From GCA-2725625 sp964574215 (GTDB lineage: Bacteria; Pseudomonadota; Alphaproteobacteria; Rhodospirillales; UBA2165): DNA of 31,159 bases. Every line of letters begins with the position of its first letter. Position 1 is the first letter of the stretch. The position numbers and the translations under genes were made by a program. Where the stretch lies: assembly GCA_964574215.1 (NCBI GenBank), contig CAZNLR010000052.1, positions 1 to 31,159 on the forward strand, in the 5' to 3' direction. Positions 25,877-31,159 of this stretch are shown here, piece after piece. The notes under the pieces are model-generated. The model was not told where the DNA came from. It saw only the letters and a program-made list of their open reading frames with translations, and did no database searches.

Positions 25877-26100
25877 GCTCCTCAAGCGCCTGGCGTTCGC
25901 TCCGCTCACTTGGCTCACGCGCCATAAGGCGCGGCGCGCAGTCGCGCTTGCCAAAGCCCCACCGGGGTTTTGGATGGTAGATTTAATTAGAGAAAATGAA
26001 TTCCAAAAGTCCAATAGATTTTTGGCGAGCGCGACTGCGCGTCGGCGCTTATGCGCCGCAAGCCAAGGGTTCGGAGAACCCGCCCGGCGTCTGAGGGGCA
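25877..26100. repeat. Long imperfect inverted repeat between convergent greA and Lrp-family gene
   Basis: Left arm about 25877-25957 and right arm about 26018-26100 are inverted copies of roughly 80 bases. The best match is GCGCAGTCGCGCT(T/C)GCCAAA, and others include CTTGGCT and CATAAG. The 60-nt spacer is AT-rich. Each arm also contains smaller hairpins. The repeat fills the gap between two convergent gene ends, where it can serve as a terminator. It resembles a miniature element or two oppositely oriented copies of a dispersed repeat. No gene is seen in the interval. Confidence 0.8.
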
Positions 26101-26117
26101 AAAAATAATGGCCTAAA

Positions 26118-26615
26118 TTAAGACTTTTCCTCTTCCCCGTCCTCTACGTCGACCGGCACGCCGGGCGCGGTTTTGGAGGAACGAATGGCGAGGGAGGATT
26201 TGACGTGGGCGACATTGGGGGCCGATGTCAGTTTTTTCATGACGAATTCCTGGTAAGTCTCCCAGTCGGCGGCAACGATCTTCAATAGAAAATCGACTTC
26301 CCCCGCCAGCATGTGGCATTCGCGGACTTCTTCCCAGCTGCCGACCAGATTTTCGAAAGCAACCAGATCGGGCTCGGCCTGGCTGTTCAAGCCGACCTGG
26401 GCGAATACGGAAACGTTGTAGCCCAATTCGGCCGGCGCCAGTTCCGCATGATACCCCTTGATATAACCGGCTTCCTCCAGCGCCCGGACCCGCCGGAGGC
26501 AGGGCGGCGCCGAAATGCCCACCCGCTTGGCAAGCTCGACATTGGTCATCCGTCCGTTTTCCTGCAGATCATGCAGAATTTTGCGATCGACCTCATCAAG
26601 TTTAACTTCGCCCAT
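26118..26615 (-). CDS. Lrp/AsnC-family transcriptional regulator
   Basis: The 165-residue protein has the Lrp layout. An N-terminal helix-turn-helix is at about 5-60 (LDEVDRKILHDLQENGRMTN, VELAKRVGISAPPCLRRVRALEEAGYI). The C-terminal RAM ligand-binding domain contains VRECHMLAGEVDFLLKIVA, where the G-x-x-D turn normally forms the amino-acid effector site. The C-terminus adds a variable, Glu-rich tail. Members bind DNA as dimers or octamers and respond to amino acids. It is divergent from trxB, and the 260-bp gap between them holds a perfect palindrome and further half-sites, so it probably controls itself and perhaps trxB. The specific effector cannot be read from the sequence. Confidence 0.93.
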   Translation of the reverse strand: MGEVKLDEVDRKILHDLQENGRMTNVELAKRVGISAPPCLRRVRALEEAGYIKGYHAELAPAELGYNVSVFAQVGLNSQAEPDLVAFENLVGSWEEVRECHMLAGEVDFLLKIVAADWETYQEFVMKKLTSAPNVAHVKSSLAIRSSKTAPGVPVDVEDGEEEKS

Positions 26616-26634
26616 CGTTCTATAGCCATCCCGC

Positions 26635-26689
26635 TATTGGGTAATACAGGTTGCCGATTATTGCTTCGGTAATATTATTACCCAAAATA
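26635..26689. promoter_or_regulatory. Operator-like palindromes between the Lrp-family gene and trxB
   Basis: GGTAATATTATTACC at 26668-26682 is a perfect 15-base palindrome. TTGGGTAAT (about 26636-26644) is matched by the inverted ATTACCCAA (26677-26685), and AATATTACT recurs at about 26702-26710. The array lies 20-95 bp upstream of the minus-strand regulator start, as expected for Lrp/AsnC autoregulation. Binding is inferred. Confidence 0.6.
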
Positions 26690-26783
26690 AGCGTGCGCAA
26701 TAATATTACTATCGAGCCGGCCATCGGCACGGTTTGCAATTCCGGTGGTAAATACCAGTTGATCACATTTTTTTTGCGGCCAC

Positions 26784-26812
26784 TTGCATGGCGGCTCCAG
26801 GCTTTCTATTTT
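26784..26812 (+). promoter_or_regulatory. Possible trxB promoter
   Basis: TTGCAT (26784-26789) and TATTTT (26807-26812) are exactly 17 bp apart, giving a start near 26820 and a leader of about 55 nt. The match is moderate. The operator-like palindrome lies about 100 bp upstream. Confidence 0.45.
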
Positions 26813-26875
26813 AATGCCCAGTCGTTCGTCAAAATCTGCTAGGCAATTTCATCTCGACTGGAGAGACAAAAAAAT

Positions 26876-27847
26876 ATGGCCACATCACATCATAAAGTCC
26901 TGATCCTCGGGTCAGGCGCCGCCGGACTCACCGCTGCCATTTACACCTCCCGCGCCGGGTTAAAACCGACCCTAATTCATGGCATGCAGCCGGGCGGCCA
27001 GATGACCATTACCACAGATGTGGAAAATTATCCCGGGTTTCCGGACGTCATCCAGGGACCCTGGCTGATGGAACAGATGCAGCAACAGGCGGAAAATGTG
27101 GGCACGGTGATGATTGCCGACCTTATCGTCGAAGCCGATTTGAGCCAGAAGCCGCTCAAACTGACGGGTGATTCGGGCGATATTTATACTGCCGACAGTT
27201 TGATCGTCTGCACCGGCGCCCAGGCCAAATGGCTGGGTATGGAAAGCGAGCAGAAATACCAGGGTTTCGGCGTCTCGGCCTGCGCCACCTGTGACGGCTT
27301 TTTTTACCGCGAGAAAATTGTCGCCGTGGTGGGTGGCGGCAATACGGCGGTCGAGGAGGCTCTCTATCTCACCAATCACGCCAGCAAAGTTTATTTGGTG
27401 CACCGGCGGGACGAATTGCGGGCGGAGAAAATGTTGCAGGACCGGCTGTTGGCCAACGACAAAATAGAGGTCTTATGGGATTCCGTTCTCGAGGAAGTCA
27501 TGGGCAAGCAGGACGGCCCCATGCCCGAGGTCACAGGCATGAAAATCAAAAACGTCAAATCCGAGGACATCACGGATATCGAATTGAGCGGCGTATTCAT
27601 CGCCATCGGTCACCAGCCCAACACCGACCTGTTTACCGGCCAATTGGAAATGGACGAGGAAGGCTACCTGATCACCAAGCCGGACAGCACGGCAACGGCA
27701 ATACCAGGCGTTTTTGCCGCCGGTGACGTGCAGGACAACAAGTACCGACAGGCCGTTACTGCTGCCGGCACCGGTTGTATGGCGGCTCTGGAATCGGAAA
27801 AATATATGGCGGAACTGGAAGCGGAAGACTTGGCCGCCGCAGAATAA
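26876..27847 (+). CDS. trxB: Thioredoxin-disulfide reductase
   Basis: TrxB reduces thioredoxin with NADPH through FAD and an active-site disulfide. The 323-residue protein has the N-terminal FAD fold VLILGSGAAGLTAAIYTSRA, the redox motif SACATCDGFFY (Cys-Ala-Thr-Cys), the NADPH fold VVGGGNTAVEEALYL followed by HRRDELRA, and the C-terminal FAD motif PGVFAAGDVQDNKYRQAVTAAGTG. GGAGAG lies about nine bases before the ATG. Length and motifs are normal. It is divergent from an Lrp-family regulator and is followed by a terminator-like hairpin and then a LysR-family gene. Confidence 0.96.
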   Translation: MATSHHKVLILGSGAAGLTAAIYTSRAGLKPTLIHGMQPGGQMTITTDVENYPGFPDVIQGPWLMEQMQQQAENVGTVMIADLIVEADLSQKPLKLTGDSGDIYTADSLIVCTGAQAKWLGMESEQKYQGFGVSACATCDGFFYREKIVAVVGGGNTAVEEALYLTNHASKVYLVHRRDELRAEKMLQDRLLANDKIEVLWDSVLEEVMGKQDGPMPEVTGMKIKNVKSEDITDIELSGVFIAIGHQPNTDLFTGQLEMDEEGYLITKPDSTATAIPGVFAAGDVQDNKYRQAVTAAGTGCMAALESEKYMAELEAEDLAAAE

Positions 27848-27901
27848 ATTGCTGAATTTTTTCTCGAATCTCTCTACATTGGCAGTCTGCTCTGATGGAA
27901 C

Positions 27902-27930
27902 CGGGCGGCAGTAGCGCCGTCCGTGTTTTT
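27902..27930 (+). terminator. Terminator between trxB and the LysR gene
   Basis: CGGGCGGC (27902-27909) pairs with GCCGTCCG (27916-27923), eight base pairs including one G-U, followed by TGTTTTT. It is a reasonable intrinsic terminator for trxB. Confidence 0.65.
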
Positions 27931-27968
27931 GGGAGGGCCGGAGAAATATCATTGAGGGGTGGTAGACC

Positions 27969-28898
27969 ATGGATTGGGACAAGCTACGCATATTTCACGC
28001 TGTCGCCGAAGCGGGTAGTTTCACCCATGCCGGTGAGACCCTGAACCTCAGCCAGTCCGCCGTCAGCCGCCAGATCAGTTCCCTCGAACAAAGCCTGAAC
28101 GTTCCGCTGTTTCACCGCCACGCGAGGGGACTTATCCTGACCGAACAGGGCGAAGAGCTATTTCTGACGGCCCATGACGTCTTTCACAAACTTTCCATGG
28201 CCGAGGCAAGGCTCACCGACAGCAAGGAACGGCCCCAAGGCACCCTCAAGATCACCACCACGGTGGGATTCGGTTCCGCCTGGTTGACGCCGCGCATGAA
28301 GGAATTTCTCGACCTCTATCCCGAAATCGACGTCAGCATCGTCCTGGTTTATGACGATCTCGATCTCGCCATGCGTGAAGCCGACGTGGCCATCCGCCTG
28401 ACGCCACCCCGCCAGCCTGACCTAATCCAGCGCCATTTAGCGAGCACTGAAAACATCGTCTACGCCTCAGCGGACTATCTCAAGGAACACGGTATGCCGC
28501 GGTCGCCGGAGGATTTGGACAACCACCGAATCATCACCTTCGGCGAGGAGGTGGGCGACCAGACGGCGCTGATTCCCACCTTGAATTTTTTACTGGAGAC
28601 GGGCACCAAAGGCGGCCATCGGCGCAAGCCCGTTTTACAGGTCAACAACATCTACGGCATCTACCGGGCCGTGCTGAGCGGCGTCGGCATCGGCGCCCTG
28701 CCCAACTACTTTTTCGAGGGCTCTTCCAACCTGGTGCATATCCTGCCCGAATTGCACTCTCCCCAGACGGAAATCTACTTTGTCTACCCGGAGGAACTCC
28801 GACAATCGGCCAGAATCGCTGTTTTCAGAGATTTTTTAGTCCGGAAATTTCTTGAAGGAAGACAGAAAAAACAAGTGAAATCATCTACTTACTCATAG
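27969..28898 (+). CDS. LysR-family transcriptional regulator
   Basis: The 309-residue protein has the LysR winged helix-turn-helix at the N-terminus (LRIFHAVAEAGSFTHAGETL, then LSQSAVSRQISSLEQSLNVPLFHRHARG). A linker helix follows, then a periplasmic-binding-protein-like effector domain (about 92-300) with GTLKITTTVGFGSAWL and GVGIGALPNYF. It resembles the group whose members recognise small metabolites and often regulate neighbouring genes. Its immediate neighbour on the same strand is trxB, 121 nt upstream across a terminator. Downstream is a candidate small RNA rather than a protein gene. The ATG has GAGGGG about ten bases upstream. The target and effector are unknown. Confidence 0.93.
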   Translation: MDWDKLRIFHAVAEAGSFTHAGETLNLSQSAVSRQISSLEQSLNVPLFHRHARGLILTEQGEELFLTAHDVFHKLSMAEARLTDSKERPQGTLKITTTVGFGSAWLTPRMKEFLDLYPEIDVSIVLVYDDLDLAMREADVAIRLTPPRQPDLIQRHLASTENIVYASADYLKEHGMPRSPEDLDNHRIITFGEEVGDQTALIPTLNFLLETGTKGGHRRKPVLQVNNIYGIYRAVLSGVGIGALPNYFFEGSSNLVHILPELHSPQTEIYFVYPEELRQSARIAVFRDFLVRKFLEGRQKKQVKSSTYS

Positions 28899-28965
28899 AT
28901 ATGCAAATACTGCATGTCTGGGCTTCCATTTTGGCAGTGGATTTTGCAGCACAAAATACCTACAT

Positions 28966-29099
28966 TCCAATCACGCGATGATTACATCGCGCTTCCGGGT
29001 GCAACACCTGGAAGGAAGGGTCTTCGGACCCTACGTCTCCCAGACGTGAAGCCTCCCTGTTAAACTTGCTGGAAAACTTCGGTTTTCCAGCTTTTTTTT
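28966..29099 (+). ncRNA. Candidate small RNA with five hairpins and an exposed anti-Shine-Dalgarno segment
   Basis: Five perfect or near-perfect hairpins follow one another with almost no gap. They are CGCGATG-ATTA-CATCGCG (28974-28991); a ten-bp stem CTTCCGGGTG-CAA-CACCTGGAAG (28992-29014, one G-U); AGGGTC-TTCG-GACCCT (29017-29032); ACGTCT-CCC-AGACGT (29033-29047); and the terminator GCTGGAAAAC-TTCG-GTTTTCCAGC with eight T (29068-29099). Two loops are c(UUCG)g tetraloops only when read on the plus strand, which fixes the direction. The 20-nt single-stranded stretch between hairpins 4 and 5 contains CCTCCC (29052-29057), complementary to Shine-Dalgarno sequences. A weak promoter TTGGCA (28931) / AAATAC (28954) fits a start near 28966. 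The exact 5' end and the family are not known to me. Confidence 0.78.
29068..29099 (+). terminator. Intrinsic terminator of the candidate small RNA
   Basis: This is a perfect ten-bp stem, GCTGGAAAAC with GTTTTCCAGC, closed by a UUCG tetraloop and followed by eight T residues. It is the strongest terminator in the window. It lies 169 nt past the LysR stop, after four other hairpins, which argues for a separate transcript unit. Confidence 0.93.
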
Positions 29100-29267
29100 G
29101 CCTTATTTCCAACCCTGCGCTTTGGATACGGAAATATGCGCCGTCGCCATGTTGTGGTGCTGAATCATGCACTTGTTTGAAAAAAGAGTGGAAAAGGGTT
29201 TGCTTCCTTCCCAAATGTAGATAGCGAGGTCATTAAAAATAAAAAATTAAGTTGGAAACTTTTATCC

Positions 29268-31091
29268 GTGCCGCATTCGCAGGCAAATTTATTGTTTGGG
29301 TCGGATTGTTCTGAAAACGATAGCAATATCGACACCCCCATTGGCATGGCGTTTGATTCGCTATCCACGGGCATTGCTTTGTTTGATAAGGCCGATCTGC
29401 TCGCCTATCACAACATAGCCTTCACGCAAATTTTTACCTCGCTCGGGAGCGATCTCTTTTCATCGTCGCCCCACCGCCACCTGACTTATAAAACGATGCT
29501 GTCCCGGTTGATTGAAAACGGCGAAATCGCCGGTCAATTGGCGATCGCCAATCCGCGGAACTGGATCGATAAACGCCTGGAGTTGCACGCCTTACCGTCG
29601 GTCACAACGGTGGAACAACTTGCCAGTGGTCACTGGGTAGAAATACGCGAAAACCGGATGAAAAATAACTCGGTACTAATGGAATGCCGGGACATCACCA
29701 AGGAAACCAAGTCAGAGCTTTTGCTTAAAGAAATTATGGAAGGCACCGCTGACGGTATTGCGGTTTGGGATCAACGTGACCGGTTGACAAATTTCGATAC
29801 AAAATTCGGCGAATCATTCGGCGGCTCAAACGGTCCGCCCCGGGTAAACGAAAAATTTGAGGATGTTTTCAGTGAGGCAATGAAAGCGTGCAAATTGAGC
29901 CTTACCGTGTCATCCGAGGAATGGCTGAAAGAGAGGCTGGAGAAACGCCGCTTGCCTGAATCACAATGCGAGATCGAATTTAGCGACGGCCGGATCGTCA
30001 AATATGTCGAACGCCGCGGCAGCCAGGGCGGCACTGTTTCCTCGATAACGGACATTACCGGGCAAAAACGCAGAGAACGCGGTATTTCCCAGAAAGCGGA
30101 AGAACTCGAACGGACAAATTACGACCTCATTATTCATCAAAGCGCAATTGAAAAACAGGCGGCGGAATTAACCCATCTTGCGGAAGACCTAAGTTGGGCA
30201 AAAAAACAAGCGGAACAGGAACGCAGCCGGGCGGAGAAGAACGAAGAGCTTGTCCGGCAGGCCAGGGATGATTTGGAAAGGCGCGTCGAAGACCGTACCA
30301 AGGATTTACAGGCAGAAATCACCGAACGTAAAAAAGCCGAGATAGATTTGATCCAGGCAAAGGTCGAGGCGGAGCAGGCGAATTTCGCCAAATCCGAATT
30401 TCTCGCCAATATGAGTCACGAACTGCGTACGCCTTTGAATGCCGTGATCGGTTTTTCCGACGCCATAATGCAGGAAATATTCGGCGCGCTGGGCAATGAA
30501 CGTTACAAAGAATATATCAATGATATCCAGTCATCGGCGCAGCACCTTTTGGAATTGATCACCGATATTTTGGATATTTCGGCGATTGACGCCGGTAAAA
30601 TTGAACTGCAGGAAACCAAGATTGATTTCGTAGAATTGCTTAACTCATGCCTCAGCAGTGTCGGAATTTTAGCCCAAAACGAAGAAATAAACCTGACCGG
30701 ACATTATTCGAATAACCTACCCTCTATTTTAGCCGACGAACGCCGATTGAAACAGATTGTCATCAACCTCCTCTCCAATGCCATCAAGTTCACGCCGCAA
30801 AATGGCAACGTAATTTTGGACGCAACTATACTTGAAGATGGAGCGTTATCCTTGACGGTAAAGGACACCGGCATTGGCATTGCGCCTGCTGATATTAATA
30901 ATGCTCTCGCGCCCTTCGTGCAGATCAACCGCCGCCAGCTTTCCAAACAGGAAGGCAGCGGCTTGGGACTGCCGCTCAGCAAGAATTTGGCTGAACTGAT
31001 GGGCGGCGCCTTGACGATTGAGAGTCAACTCGGCGTTGGTACGGAAGTTACTCTTACCCTGCCGCCGGACCGCATCCTTCAAATATTGTAG
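29268..31091 (+). CDS. Soluble PAS-domain sensor histidine kinase
   Basis: The 607-residue protein has no membrane segment. It begins with two PAS-like domains of the kind starting DSLSTGIALFDKADLLAYHN and EGTADGIAVWDQRDRLTNFD (about 27-150 and 160-265). A long coiled coil follows (about 270-375, with many Glu/Lys/Arg heptads). Then come HisKA with NMSHELRTPLNAVIGF (H384, codon 30417-30419) and HATPase with VKDTGIGI and GSGLGLPLSK. It should sense an intracellular signal and autophosphorylate. The GTG at 29268 is used; ATG 29346 would cut the N-terminus short of the first PAS fold. No response regulator is adjacent, as for the kinase at the left end of the window, so both are orphan kinases in this view. 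It converges on a minus-strand gene end at the right edge. Confidence 0.92.
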   Translation: MPHSQANLLFGSDCSENDSNIDTPIGMAFDSLSTGIALFDKADLLAYHNIAFTQIFTSLGSDLFSSSPHRHLTYKTMLSRLIENGEIAGQLAIANPRNWIDKRLELHALPSVTTVEQLASGHWVEIRENRMKNNSVLMECRDITKETKSELLLKEIMEGTADGIAVWDQRDRLTNFDTKFGESFGGSNGPPRVNEKFEDVFSEAMKACKLSLTVSSEEWLKERLEKRRLPESQCEIEFSDGRIVKYVERRGSQGGTVSSITDITGQKRRERGISQKAEELERTNYDLIIHQSAIEKQAAELTHLAEDLSWAKKQAEQERSRAEKNEELVRQARDDLERRVEDRTKDLQAEITERKKAEIDLIQAKVEAEQANFAKSEFLANMSHELRTPLNAVIGFSDAIMQEIFGALGNERYKEYINDIQSSAQHLLELITDILDISAIDAGKIELQETKIDFVELLNSCLSSVGILAQNEEINLTGHYSNNLPSILADERRLKQIVINLLSNAIKFTPQNGNVILDATILEDGALSLTVKDTGIGIAPADINNALAPFVQINRRQLSKQEGSGLGLPLSKNLAELMGGALTIESQLGVGTEVTLTLPPDRILQIL

Positions 31092-31097
31092 AGCCGT

Positions 31098-31159
31098 CTA
31101 ATTCGCTTCCGCCCGGGCCGTAACCACTTGCTCCGCTTCCTTACCGGTAAATTCCTGGA
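31098..31159 (-). CDS. C-terminal end of a minus-strand gene (cut by the window edge)
   Basis: On the minus strand a frame with host-like codon use runs in from the right edge as QEFTGKEAEQVVTARAEAN and stops at TAG (31098-31100), seven bases after the kinase stop. Only about 20 residues are visible, so no product can be named. It could be chance, but the tight convergent spacing is typical of a real gene end. Confidence 0.4.
   Translation of the reverse strand, partial: QEFTGKEAEQVVTARAEAN

Noticed and set aside
26651..26842. A 63-codon frame in the Lrp-trxB gap
   Set aside because: It runs through the palindromic operator and the promoter-like elements, has no ribosome-binding site and no similarity, so the regulatory reading is better.

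Overview
The window reads as chromosomal DNA of an alphaproteobacterium, most likely from the Rhodospirillales or a close relative. The evidence is the protein sequences (ETF-QO, RpoD with a long acidic insert, DnaG, CarAB, GreA, TrxB), the linkage of carA, yqeY, dnaG and rpoD, the moderately high GC content of the housekeeping genes, and alphaproteobacterial-type palindromic intergenic repeats. No taxonomic marker such as rRNA is present, so this placement is inference.

Layout. 1-1948: 3' part of a membrane sensor histidine kinase with a CxxCH heme-type (Tll0287-like/DUF3365) sensor domain, facing a uracil-DNA glycosylase gene (1961-2833, minus). 2965-7249: ETF-ubiquinone oxidoreductase, an exported TPR protein and ispE, all on plus, then tRNA-Gln(UUG) at 7346-7422. 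7423-8755 is an AT-rich islet beside the tRNA. It holds a two-TM/coiled-coil protein of unknown function and is bracketed by a perfect 16-bp inverted repeat. 8756-12928: exported glycerophosphodiester phosphodiesterase, a truncated globin (minus), a three-domain YjgF/RidA-superfamily protein, and an AT-rich lipoprotein metalloprotease. 13094-13891 (minus): MntA/HepT-type toxin-antitoxin pair whose antitoxin carries an N-terminal ribbon-helix-helix-like segment. 13992-14933 (minus): DapA-family aldolase/lyase.

15093-19918 is the minus-strand macromolecular-synthesis cluster yqeY, dnaG, rpoD, ended by a strong hairpin terminator. Two DnaA-box-like sites and an inverted pair of palindromic repeats lie upstream of dnaG. 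20223-25319: carA and carB on plus, separated by a DUF559 endonuclease-like gene interrupted by one in-frame TAG and bracketed by two doublets of a palindromic repeat. 25390-25863: greA, followed by a large imperfect inverted repeat. 26118-26615 (minus) and 26876-27847: divergent Lrp/AsnC regulator and trxB around a palindromic operator-like site, then a LysR regulator.

28899-29267 has no protein gene. It encodes a compact series of five hairpins ending in a textbook terminator, very probably an unannotated small RNA with an exposed CCUCCC (anti-Shine-Dalgarno) segment. 29268-31091: a second, soluble PAS histidine kinase. A minus-strand gene end is cut by the right edge.

Most of the window is housekeeping. 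The parts that deserve a second look are the candidate small RNA, the repeat-bracketed DUF559 pseudogene inside carAB, the RHH-nucleotidyltransferase/HepT pair with an altered toxin motif, the triple YjgF protein lacking the RidA arginine, the islet beside tRNA-Gln, and the putative operators upstream of dnaG and trxB.
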